Positions 8,537 through 16,297 of a stretch of DNA of 26,963 bases are shown here, in pieces. The notes under the pieces are model-generated. The model saw only the letters and a program-made list of their open reading frames with translations, was not told the DNA's origin and did no database searches. A program made the translations under genes and the position numbers. Within the stretch, counting starts at the first letter, position 1. Every line of letters starts with the position of its first letter. Origin of the DNA: Pseudomonas sp. (lineage in GTDB: Bacteria; Pseudomonadota; Gammaproteobacteria; Pseudomonadales; Pseudomonadaceae); NCBI GenBank assembly GCA_003488145.1, contig DNMQ01000029.1, forward strand, positions 1 to 26,963, written 5' to 3'.

Positions 8537-9120
8537 TGCGGATTCTCCTGAAGGGTGGCGAGGAACTGCGCGCGGGTGCAGAACGCCAGGCAGGCGTCTT
8601 TTTCCGGCAGGTGCAGCAGGCGCTGGTAGACGAAGCCGACGCGCTGGTTCAAGGCATGCACCTTGGCGTTGCGCGCGTCGGGCTCGACGACGATGCGCCG
8701 CGCGAACGGGTCGGCGAATTGATAGGCGAGAATGCTGCGCATCACTTCCAGGCTGAAGCCGTGCACCGGGCGCTCGCAGGGGGCGAGCAGCAGGTGCATG
8801 CCGCGGTCACCGGGGCGCACCTGGTAGTGGTCGGCGAGGCGGTCGTGGGCCGGGTGATAGCCCTCGAACAGGAACGCCGGCTCGCCGTTGCACATGCCGA
8901 GGGCAATGTCGCGATGGCTGCTGCGCTGGATTTCGTCGACGTAATTGGTCAACTGAGCCAGGCTCAAATGGCCCATGGCCCAGAAGCGCGCGTAGTCGCG
9001 GCGCAGCCAGTCATGCAGCAACGGCAAATGTTCTGGCTGCACGGTTTCAAAGTGCATGGCGCCAAGCGCGCAGTAGCGAACGAAGCGCGGACCATCCGCG
9101 CGGGAAAGAGCGGTATTCAT
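8533..9120 (-). CDS. GNAT siderophore N-hydroxyamine acyltransferase (DesC/IucB-like)
   Basis: Acyl-CoA-dependent acyltransferase of the IucB/AlcB type that would acylate an N-hydroxylated diamine (succinyl-CoA in desferrioxamine synthesis) to give the hydroxamate. The 195 residues cover a single GNAT fold: FETVQPEHLPLLHDWL at the start, GYHPAHDRLADHY and DRGMHLLLAPCERPVHGFSL in the middle (acyl-CoA binding region), and VEPDARNAKVHALNQRVGF near the end, which is the classic RimJ/IucB C-terminal motif. The ATG at 9120 overlaps the MFS stop by ATGA, and the stop overlaps the NIS synthetase start in the same way. Confidence 0.92.
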   Translation of the reverse strand: MNTALSRADGPRFVRYCALGAMHFETVQPEHLPLLHDWLRRDYARFWAMGHLSLAQLTNYVDEIQRSSHRDIALGMCNGEPAFLFEGYHPAHDRLADHYQVRPGDRGMHLLLAPCERPVHGFSLEVMRSILAYQFADPFARRIVVEPDARNAKVHALNQRVGFVYQRLLHLPEKDACLAFCTRAQFLATLQENPQ

Positions 9121-10271
9121 GATTTGGCTCCACAGAGGGGCGCACGCGTCGCTGCTGAAACCAGCAGCCAGCGCAGCACGCAGGCGGTGAGAACGAGGCC
9201 GAGGGCGGAAAGGAAGAACGGCGCGGCGAGGCCGGCATCGCGCACCACCAATCCGGCGAGCCACGAAGCTGCGAGCACGCCGAGGTTCTGGAAGATGTTG
9301 ATCAGGCTGTAGTCGCGGCCGTAATGCTCCGGCCGGCTAAGAGCGAACAGTCGCGCATCCAGCGCGACGGTGAGCTGGTACAGCGCCCAGCCGAACAGCA
9401 CGCGCCCGGCCAGTACCAGCGGCATCTGCTCGATGCCCTGCAACGCCAGCCCGGCCGCGCCCAGCAGCAGCCAGGCGGTCAGGTGCTGCCCTGCGTGGTA
9501 GCGCAGGGCCAGGGCTAGCAGCGCCAGCATGCCGGGAATGGCATAGACCAGACCGGTGATCCAGCTGGCCTGAGGCCCACCGAGCTGCTCCCAGTACACC
9601 GTGAAGAACGGCCGCGCCAGGTAGATGCAGAAGTAGAACGCCAGCATCAGCAGGCACAGTCGGGCAATGGCCAGATGTTCTTCCCGTGGCCTCGGTGGTG
9701 TGCTTGCATCGACCCGGGTGGGCTGCGGCGCATGGCGCAACAGCAGCAGGCTGACGGCCATCTGCACGAAGTCCATCAGGCCCATCAGCACGAACATCCG
9801 CGCCGGACTGAGGTAGTGCAGCACCCCGCCGCCCAGCGTCGCGCCGGCAATTGCGCCCAGGTGCACGACTACCGAGAGCAGGCCGATGGTGCGTACCTGC
9901 TGGTCGGCGCCCACCAGGCCCATCACGTAGGGATACATCAGCAGGTAACTGGCCTTGAAGGCGATCATCGTCAGCGATACCGGCCAGAACAGCCATTGCT
10001 GCTCGATCGTTGCGCAGGCCAGTGCCAGCAGCCCGGCCATCAGCTGGCCGAAGATCAGCAGCCGCAGCGGATGTGCATGCCTGGACAGGCGTACCCACAG
10101 CGGCAGGGCGAGCATCGCCACCAGGCACACCGCGGCAAGGTACAGCCCGACCTGCTCGCTGCGCAGTTCGCCGAAGCGCTCGGCGAAGTACTGCGGGTAG
10201 AACGGCATCAGCAGGCTATCGCCGAGCACTGCCAGCAGCGTCATGCCGATCAGCGCACGTCGCAGCGTCAT
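9117..10271 (-). CDS. MFS transporter, probable siderophore exporter
   Basis: Major facilitator superfamily protein of 384 residues with about 11-12 hydrophobic segments, beginning MTLRRALIGMTLLAVLGDSL and including LRLLIFGQLMAGLLALAC, IGLLSVVVHLGAIAGATLGG and LTAWLLLGAAGLALQGI. A short charged loop (PTRVDASTPPRPREEH) separates two halves. Its place inside the biosynthetic operon, linked on both sides by ATGA overlaps, suggests export of the finished siderophore across the inner membrane; import of the ferric form is less likely but not excluded. The start at 10271 is set by overlap with the hydroxylase stop; a longer reading upstream would be Arg/Ala/Gly-rich shadow. Confidence 0.88.
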   Translation of the reverse strand: MTLRRALIGMTLLAVLGDSLLMPFYPQYFAERFGELRSEQVGLYLAAVCLVAMLALPLWVRLSRHAHPLRLLIFGQLMAGLLALACATIEQQWLFWPVSLTMIAFKASYLLMYPYVMGLVGADQQVRTIGLLSVVVHLGAIAGATLGGGVLHYLSPARMFVLMGLMDFVQMAVSLLLLRHAPQPTRVDASTPPRPREEHLAIARLCLLMLAFYFCIYLARPFFTVYWEQLGGPQASWITGLVYAIPGMLALLALALRYHAGQHLTAWLLLGAAGLALQGIEQMPLVLAGRVLFGWALYQLTVALDARLFALSRPEHYGRDYSLINIFQNLGVLAASWLAGLVVRDAGLAAPFFLSALGLVLTACVLRWLLVSAATRAPLCGAKS

Positions 10272-11587
10272 CGCGCCGCCACCGCGCCCTGCGGTGCCAG
10301 CGATTGCGGCAGGCTGAACTGCTGGAAGGCGATCTTCGTTTCCACCGCGTAGTGCTCGTGCCCGCAAATCTCGCGCAGGATGCAGGCGTTGCGGTAGCAG
10401 CCCATGCCGAGATCCGGTGTCACCAGGCCATGATCGACCAGCCCGGCGTTCTGTACGAAGACCTCGCCGCCGTTGCGGTCGATGCTGTAGTTACGCGCCA
10501 CGGCGAAGCGTTCCGGTGCCTGCCAGGCGATACGTTCGGCGATCGGCTGGATAAATCGCGGCAGGCGGTACTGATACCCGCTGGCCATCACCAGTGCATC
10601 GCAGCGGTGGCGATAGCTCTGCTCCAGCTCATGCTGGAAGAACTCCAGCTCCAGCGTGCCATCGCCCAGGCGCTGGCAGCGACGCAGCTCGGCATTGGTC
10701 AGCAGCTGGGTCGGTACCTCGCCTTTGAGACTCTGGTTGTACAGCTCGTCGTAGATGGCGTTGATCAGCGTGGCGTTGATGCCCTTGTATAGGCCCTTCT
10801 GGCTGTCGATGAGCTTTTCCCGGGTGCTGCGCGGCAGGCTGTGGAAGTAGTCGATGTACTCCGGGCTGGTCATTTCCAGCGTCAGCTTGGTGTATTCCAG
10901 CGGGAAGAAACGCGGCGCGCGAGTGATCCAGTTCAGCTGGTAGTCGTGGCGGTCGATCTCCTGCAACAGGTCGTAGTAGATCTCCGCCGCGCTCTGACCG
11001 CTGCCGACCACGGTGATCGAGCGCTTGCCCTGCAGGCGCGGCTTGTCCTGCAGGTAGTTGCCACTGTGGCTGACGTGCTCGGCCAGGCTTTCGCAGCAGG
11101 TCGGCAGATAGGGCGTGGTGCCGGTACCGAGTACCAGACGGCGGGTGAGGAGCTCGAAGCCCTCCCCGCTACGCGTGTGTACGCCGCGCACCCGATAGCA
11201 ACGGCGCTCGTCGAGGTAGTCGACGTGCTGAACGAAGTGATCGAAGCGCAGGCTGTCGAGCTGCTCGACCACCCACTGGCAGTACTGGTTGTACTCGCGG
11301 CGCATCAGGAAGAAGTCTTCCTTGATGTAGAAGGCGTACAGCCGCCCGACCTGCTTGGCATAGTTGAGAAAGCTGAAGCGGCTGGTGGGGTCGGCCAGGG
11401 TCACCAGATCGGCCATGAACGGCGTCTGCAGGGTGGCGCTGTCGAGCATCATGCCGGGATGCCAGTTGAAGCCCTCGGCGCGGTCGAGGAACAGACAGTC
11501 GAGCCCGTCGATGGGCTCGGCCAGGCAGGCCAGACCGAGGTTGAACGGGCCGATGCCGATACCGATGAAGTCATACATCTTGTTCAT
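10268..11587 (-). CDS. FAD/NADPH-dependent diamine or amino-acid N-monooxygenase (DesB/IucD-like)
   Basis: Flavin N-hydroxylating monooxygenase of the IucD/PvdA/DesB family that hydroxylates a terminal amine, here probably cadaverine or putrescine, using NADPH and O2. The 439 residues carry the FAD motif GIGIGPFNLGLA (9-20), the NADPH motif GSGQSAAE (195-202) and the ASGYQY motif (335-340) near the C-terminus. Start 11587 is set by a perfect AAGGAG 7 bases upstream that overlaps the decarboxylase stop (11 bases between genes). With a decarboxylase upstream the substrate is more likely a free diamine than lysine or ornithine; that is inference from context. Confidence 0.93.
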   Translation of the reverse strand: MNKMYDFIGIGIGPFNLGLACLAEPIDGLDCLFLDRAEGFNWHPGMMLDSATLQTPFMADLVTLADPTSRFSFLNYAKQVGRLYAFYIKEDFFLMRREYNQYCQWVVEQLDSLRFDHFVQHVDYLDERRCYRVRGVHTRSGEGFELLTRRLVLGTGTTPYLPTCCESLAEHVSHSGNYLQDKPRLQGKRSITVVGSGQSAAEIYYDLLQEIDRHDYQLNWITRAPRFFPLEYTKLTLEMTSPEYIDYFHSLPRSTREKLIDSQKGLYKGINATLINAIYDELYNQSLKGEVPTQLLTNAELRRCQRLGDGTLELEFFQHELEQSYRHRCDALVMASGYQYRLPRFIQPIAERIAWQAPERFAVARNYSIDRNGGEVFVQNAGLVDHGLVTPDLGMGCYRNACILREICGHEHYAVETKIAFQQFSLPQSLAPQGAVAAR

Positions 11588-11598
11588 GTGCGATCTCC

Positions 11599-13122
11599 TT
11601 ACTGGTTGGCGCTGCTGGGCAGGTCATCGAGCAGGCGGGTGCCGTGGCCACGAATCAGCTCGACGATGGCGCGCAGGTCGTCCAGCGTGGTTTCCGGGTT
11701 GAGCAGGGTGAACTTGAGGTGTTGCCGACCCTCAACCACGGTGGCGGCAATGACCGCTGCGCCGGAGCGGAAGATCGCCTTGCGGATCTCGCGATTGATC
11801 TCATCCAGGCGCTCGGCGGCCACGCCCGGGGCGACGAAGCGGAACACCAGGGTGCTCAGGCGCGGGGTGAAGACCTCGAAGGCCGGGTCGTCGGCAAGTA
11901 GGCGATAGGTATCGGCGGCGCGGTCGATGACCTCCTCGAACATCGCACCGATATGCTCGGCACCAAGGATGCGCAGGGTCAGCCAGAGCTTCAGCGCGTC
12001 GAAGCGGCGGGTGGTCTGGATGCTCTTGTTGACCAGGTTCGGCGTGCCCTCGCGGGTCTGGCTGCGTGGGTTGAGGTAGTCGGCGTGGTGAGTGATGTAG
12101 CTCAGGTGCTGACGCTGGCGAACGAAGAAGCCGCTGCAGCTGACCGGCTGGAAGAACGACTTGTGATAGTCGACGGTGACCGAGTCGGCATGCTCGATGC
12201 CGGCCAACCAGTGGCGGTAGCGCGGCGCAACCAGCAGGCCGCCGCCATAGGCCGCGTCCACGTGTAGCCAGACGCCATAGTGTTGGCACAGCGCGGCGAT
12301 TTCCGGCAGCGGATCGATGCTGCCGAAGTCGGTGGTGCCGGCGGTGGCGACCACGGCCATGGGCAGCTCGCCCAGGCGCTGACAGTCGGCCAGGGCCTGG
12401 GCCAACGCCGGCACGCTCATGCACTGGGCACTGTCGGTTTCGATGCTGCGCACGGCGTCGTAGCCCAGGCCCAGCAGCGCGGCGGATTTCTGCACGCTGA
12501 AGTGGCTGGCGCGGGAGGCGAATATGCGCAGCCCGGCGGCCTCGGCCGGCAGGCCGTGACGCAGGTTGCCGTCGTGGCCGGGCAGGCGGTTGCAGACGTG
12601 CTCGCGGGCCAGCAGCAGGCCCATCAGGTTGGACTGGGTGCCGCCGCTGGTGAACACGCCGTCGGCCTGGCCGCCGAGACCGATGCGCGCGCAGGTCCAG
12701 TCGATCAGGCGCTGTTCGATCAGCGTGCCGCCGGCGCTCTGGTCCCAGGTGTCCAGCGAAGAATTGAGCGACGACACCAGCACTTCGGCAAGCAGCGCGG
12801 GCAGCACCACTGGGCAGTTGAGGTGGGCGACATAGCGCGGATGATGGAAGTACACCGCGTCGCGCAGATAGAGCTGATCTAGCTCGCGCAGCGCGGCGCC
12901 GGCATCGCCCAGCGGACGCTCGAGATCGACGCGCTCGAAATCGGCGGCCAGTTCCTGCGGAAGGATGCCGCTGAACGGCTGCTGCTGGCGCTGCAGGCAC
13001 TGCTGCACCAGGTTCAGTCCCTGCTGCAGGAGCTGGCGATAGTCATCGTGATTGCTGCGGGTGAACAGCCCGTTGCTGACGGGGCCGGGGGCGAAGGGCA
13101 CTACGGTACTGGACGGGGTCAT
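11599..13122 (-). CDS. PLP-dependent group II decarboxylase for siderophore diamine (DesA-like)
   Basis: Pyridoxal-phosphate decarboxylase of the glutamate/DABA/tyrosine-decarboxylase fold. In desferrioxamine-type clusters such enzymes turn lysine into cadaverine. The 507 residues include the cofactor-binding STSGGT-like TSGGTQSNLMGLLLARE, VATAGTTDFGSIDPL, HVDAAYGG with the conserved Asp, and DYHKSFFQP with the PLP-binding Lys at 321. Two ATG codons lie 6 bases apart; GAGGA abuts the first and sits 6 bases before the second, so 13122 is chosen. It is the first gene of the operon and has a Fur-like site about 120 bases upstream. Specificity for lysine over ornithine or diaminobutyrate cannot be read from the sequence. 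Confidence 0.9.
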   Translation of the reverse strand: MTPSSTVVPFAPGPVSNGLFTRSNHDDYRQLLQQGLNLVQQCLQRQQQPFSGILPQELAADFERVDLERPLGDAGAALRELDQLYLRDAVYFHHPRYVAHLNCPVVLPALLAEVLVSSLNSSLDTWDQSAGGTLIEQRLIDWTCARIGLGGQADGVFTSGGTQSNLMGLLLAREHVCNRLPGHDGNLRHGLPAEAAGLRIFASRASHFSVQKSAALLGLGYDAVRSIETDSAQCMSVPALAQALADCQRLGELPMAVVATAGTTDFGSIDPLPEIAALCQHYGVWLHVDAAYGGGLLVAPRYRHWLAGIEHADSVTVDYHKSFFQPVSCSGFFVRQRQHLSYITHHADYLNPRSQTREGTPNLVNKSIQTTRRFDALKLWLTLRILGAEHIGAMFEEVIDRAADTYRLLADDPAFEVFTPRLSTLVFRFVAPGVAAERLDEINREIRKAIFRSGAAVIAATVVEGRQHLKFTLLNPETTLDDLRAIVELIRGHGTRLLDDLPSSANQ

Positions 13123-13238
13123 GCACATTCCTCGGGCCGAGCGCGGCCGCGACCCGGAGCGGGCCGTTTTCGCGGCTTCGGTGGTTTCTTGTCTGGCGGC
13201 TGGACCGCACGAAAGCATCTGCGAGGATGCCGATTAAT

Positions 13239-13253
13239 CGAGAATAAATCTCA
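13239..13253 (-). promoter_or_regulatory. Candidate Fur box before the siderophore operon
   Basis: CGAGAATAAATCTCA fits the 7-1-7 Fur plan (TGATAAT-n-ATTATCA), keeping GAGAAT in one arm and TCTCA in the other. Wider arms AATCGAGA (13236-13243) and TCTCAATT (13249-13256) are complementary at 7 of 8 positions. On the minus strand TTGCGC, then 18 bases, then ATTAAT could be a weak -35/-10 pair, which would place the box between them. Iron-dependent repression of the operon is the expected result; the site is about 117 bases from the decarboxylase start. Confidence 0.6.
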
Positions 13254-13319
13254 ATTGCGCAAGGGCACAGGCAAGACGAATCAGCGCGGAAAAACCATTA
13301 CGGCGTCGAAGAAAAAAAG

Positions 13320-13817
13320 TTACGGCCGCTCCAGCCGCTGGCGCGCCTTGGCCAGCTGGGCGATCACGGTATTCACCGAGATGCCAAGGCGTCCGGCTAT
13401 CTGGGCCTGGCTGAGACCTTCCAGCCGGGCCAGTTCGAACACCTCGCGGCAACGCGGCGGCAGGTCATCGAGCTGGCGCAGCACGCATTGCAACGCGCAG
13501 TGGTTTTCAACCAGAGCGCAGGGGTCGGCCTGCACGGCTTCGATCAGTTCCAGCGGTGCCTCGTCGCTGACACCGACAAGCGCGCGATGGCGCAGGGCAT
13601 CACGCAAGAGGTTGGTGGCGATGCGAAAGAGATAGGCCTTGGGATTGTCGAGACGCTGCTCGGGCATGATCTGGGCGAGCTTCAGCCAGGCATCCTGCGC
13701 CAGGTCCTCGGCCAGCGGGCGACAGCCGCCGAGGCGCGTGAGGTGGGCGACCAGTTGCTGGCGATGATGGACGTAACACTGCAGGCAGGCATCGGAAATC
13801 TTGTTGTTGTCGCGCAT
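13320..13817 (-). CDS. ECF sigma factor, FecI-like, without adjacent anti-sigma factor
   Basis: Extracytoplasmic-function sigma factor of the iron-starvation (FecI/PvdS-like) kind, 165 residues. Region 2 includes RPLAEDLAQDAWLKLAQ and NPKAYLFRIATNLLRD; region 4 includes LPPRCREVFELARLEGLS and IAGRLGISVNTVIAQLAKA, the helix-turn-helix that reads the -35 box. It lies about 200 bases upstream of the siderophore operon in the same orientation and is preceded by a Fur-like palindrome. No FecR-like membrane anti-sigma factor or TonB receptor is next to it in this window, unlike typical FecIR sets, so it may act like PvdS on biosynthesis genes or pair with distant partners. SD sequence before the ATG is poor. 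Confidence 0.93.
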   Translation of the reverse strand: MRDNNKISDACLQCYVHHRQQLVAHLTRLGGCRPLAEDLAQDAWLKLAQIMPEQRLDNPKAYLFRIATNLLRDALRHRALVGVSDEAPLELIEAVQADPCALVENHCALQCVLRQLDDLPPRCREVFELARLEGLSQAQIAGRLGISVNTVIAQLAKARQRLERP

Positions 13818-13857
13818 GGGAGCGTGCCACCGAGAGGGGCAACGAAACTATCCCAGA

Positions 13858-13872
13858 TGCGAACTGTTCGCA
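13858..13872 (-). promoter_or_regulatory. Perfect 15-base Fur-like palindrome before the ECF sigma gene
   Basis: TGCGAACTGTTCGCA is a perfect 7-1-7 inverted repeat, centred 48 bases before the sigma-factor ATG. The TGCGAA/TTCGCA arms are like those of many proteobacterial Fur sites. Together with the gene it precedes this points to iron control of the sigma factor; another dimeric regulator with the same geometry remains possible. Confidence 0.55.
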
Positions 13873-13906
13873 ATTGAAGGCTTAATGCTGGCACGCCGGT
13901 CGGTGC

Positions 13907-16297
13907 TTATCCGTCCAGCGGCAGCTGCAGGTTGATCGGTCGACCGTTCTGCTGCAGGCGGCACTGCGCTGCCGGCTGCGGCCGTGCGTAGTGGAATCCC
14001 TGCAAGCTGGGGCAGCCGTTGAGCCGCAGGAACGCCGCCTGACGCTCGTTCTCCACGCCTTCGGCGACCACGTGCAGGCCGAGGTGGCTGGCCATGGTGA
14101 GGATGCCGCGCACCAGCGCGACCGACTGTTCGCTATCCGGCAGCCCGCTGACGAACTCGCGGTCGATCTTGATGCCATCGAAGCGGAAGCGCTGCAGGTA
14201 GGTCAGCGAGGCGTAGCCGGTGCCGAAGTCGTCGAGCAGCAGCGGCAGCCCGGCGGCCTTCAGGCGGCCGAGGGTCTGCTGGACATGCTCATCGGCTTCG
14301 AGCAGCGCACTCTCGGTGACCTCCAGTTCCAGCATGCTTGCTGATGCGCCTTCTTCCTCGAGAATCGCCAGCAGGCTGCCGGCCAGATCCGCCTGGCGGA
14401 AGTCCAGTGGCGAGAGGTTGACCGCAATGCGCAGCGCATGCCCCATGGCGTGCCAGCGACAAGCCTGTCGGCAGGCCTCACGAAACACCCATCGTGTCGC
14501 CTCGATGATCATGCCGCTCTCTTCCAGTACCGGAATGAACTCCCCGGGCGGCACCAGGCCGCGGTCCGGCGAAGCCCAGCGCAGCAGGGCCTCCATGACT
14601 TCCGGTTCACCCTGGGCGTTGACCTGCGGCTGGTAGTGCAGCACGAACTCTTCGTGATCAAGCGCGCGCCGCAGCGCCTGCTCCAGCTCACGGCGGCTGG
14701 CGGCTGCGTCGCTGAGTGCTTCGTTGTAGATGACGGTGCGATTGCGTCCGGCGTCCTTGGCCGCATACAGCGCCAGGTCGACGCGCTTGAGCAGCTCGGT
14801 GGCGCTGTGCCGGCCGTCGCTGACGGCGATGCCGATGCTCGGGCTGACGAAGCACTCGTACTGACCGATGCGCACCGGCAGCTCGAAACGCTCGATGATG
14901 CTTTTCGCCAGTTGTTCCGCACGCCGGGCATCGCTGCTGTCGAGCAACAGCATGAACTCGTCGCCACCGGTGCGCGAAAGCAGGGATTTTTCCGGCATCA
15001 GCTGGCCGAGGCGATCGCCGATTTGTATCAGCAGCTTGTCCCCGACTTCATGGCCGAGGCTGTCGTTGATGCGCTTGAAGTGATCCAGGTCGAGGTAGAG
15101 CAGGCTCAACGGCAGGCGAGCTGCCAGCAGCTGGTCGAGGCGCTGCATCAGGTAGTTGCGGTTGGCCAGCTGGGTCAGCGGATCGAAGTGGGCGAGAAAG
15201 CGCAGCCGTTGTTCGGCGCGCAGTCGGTCGCTGATATCGCGCAGCAGGACCAGGAAATGGCGCACGCCGTAGCGCTGGAAGGGCGTGCAGCTGATTTCCA
15301 GCGGAATGTCCTGACCGTTGCGGCGGCCGGTCAGCTCCAGCGTGGTGTTCGCCGGCGTGCTGCGCAGGCGCGCGGTGGCATCGCTCTCTGCCAGGCGGTC
15401 GCCCGGCAGGTTGCCGATGAGCTCCTCCGGCGTACAACCGAACAGGGCGGCAGCCGCCGGGTTGGCCTGCAGCACGCGCAGCTCGCGGTCGACCACCAGC
15501 ATGCCGATCGGCGCCGTGTCGATCAGGTCGCGCAGCAGCTGTTCGCTTTCGCTGAGGGCCAGCTGCCGCTCGTGCAGCTGGTTCATCATGCGACTGAGGG
15601 TGGCGGCGAGCCGCCCGATCTCATCGCGGCCGGCCACCGCCAGGGTCTGTGGCCGCTGGTCGATGGCGAACTGCCGTGCGGCCTGGTCGATGCGCGCCAG
15701 GCGGCGCGTCAGCAGGCGTCCGTAGATGCGGTTGAGGATCAGGCCGAGCAGCAGCAATAACGTCAGGGTCTGGGCCAGATAGAACCAGGCGTCACGTTTG
15801 GTCTGCGCGAGCATCGGCGTGAAGTCGTATTCGGCCAGCAGCGCTTCGCGCACCGGCGTGCCATCCTGCGCGACATGGTCCAGCGGATAGATCGCCAGCT
15901 GTCGCGCGCCTTCGCCGGCCCAGGCGGGTCGACCGCTGTCGACACGGGCCTTGAGCGCGGCAGCGTCGATCAGCTCGAGTCGCTCGGCCGTCAGGCCCAG
16001 CCGGGTGGTGGCGATTATCTGCAGGTCAGGGCCGATCACCATCGCCCAGCGCACCCCCTCCAGGCTCGCCAGGTCGGCCAGCTCCGTCTCCAGCTCGGCG
16101 TTGCGCCCCAGCCGGCGATGGTCGCTCAGGCTGCTCTGCAGCAGGGCGAGGTGCTGCGCGGTGTGGTCGCGCCAGTCGGTGAGCGTTTCCTCGATGCGCG
16201 TCGGCAGGTGCCAGGTGGTCAGGAGCACCGTGAACATCAGGCCGAAGATGCCCAGCAGCAGGGGCAGCGATTTTCGCAGCGACAATCTTGTCAGCAT
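13907..16297 (-). CDS. Membrane GGDEF-EAL protein with periplasmic, HAMP and PAS domains
   Basis: Bifunctional-type c-di-GMP enzyme of 796 residues. Order: membrane segment (about 9-28), periplasmic domain (30-170), second membrane segment (173-190), HAMP (190-245), PAS (255-365), GGDEF (375-535) and EAL (550-780). Both active sites look intact: GGDEF at 444-448 and EAL at 569-571, with DDFGTGYASL of the phosphodiesterase and conserved KIDREFV. No RxxD inhibitory site precedes GGDEF (the segment reads PEKSLLSRT). It overlaps the substrate-binding protein gene upstream by 7 bases, which implies co-expression and suggests that protein is its periplasmic sensor. The balance between synthesis and hydrolysis cannot be told from sequence. 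Confidence 0.94.
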   Translation of the reverse strand: MLTRLSLRKSLPLLLGIFGLMFTVLLTTWHLPTRIEETLTDWRDHTAQHLALLQSSLSDHRRLGRNAELETELADLASLEGVRWAMVIGPDLQIIATTRLGLTAERLELIDAAALKARVDSGRPAWAGEGARQLAIYPLDHVAQDGTPVREALLAEYDFTPMLAQTKRDAWFYLAQTLTLLLLLGLILNRIYGRLLTRRLARIDQAARQFAIDQRPQTLAVAGRDEIGRLAATLSRMMNQLHERQLALSESEQLLRDLIDTAPIGMLVVDRELRVLQANPAAAALFGCTPEELIGNLPGDRLAESDATARLRSTPANTTLELTGRRNGQDIPLEISCTPFQRYGVRHFLVLLRDISDRLRAEQRLRFLAHFDPLTQLANRNYLMQRLDQLLAARLPLSLLYLDLDHFKRINDSLGHEVGDKLLIQIGDRLGQLMPEKSLLSRTGGDEFMLLLDSSDARRAEQLAKSIIERFELPVRIGQYECFVSPSIGIAVSDGRHSATELLKRVDLALYAAKDAGRNRTVIYNEALSDAAASRRELEQALRRALDHEEFVLHYQPQVNAQGEPEVMEALLRWASPDRGLVPPGEFIPVLEESGMIIEATRWVFREACRQACRWHAMGHALRIAVNLSPLDFRQADLAGSLLAILEEEGASASMLELEVTESALLEADEHVQQTLGRLKAAGLPLLLDDFGTGYASLTYLQRFRFDGIKIDREFVSGLPDSEQSVALVRGILTMASHLGLHVVAEGVENERQAAFLRLNGCPSLQGFHYARPQPAAQCRLQQNGRPINLQLPLDG

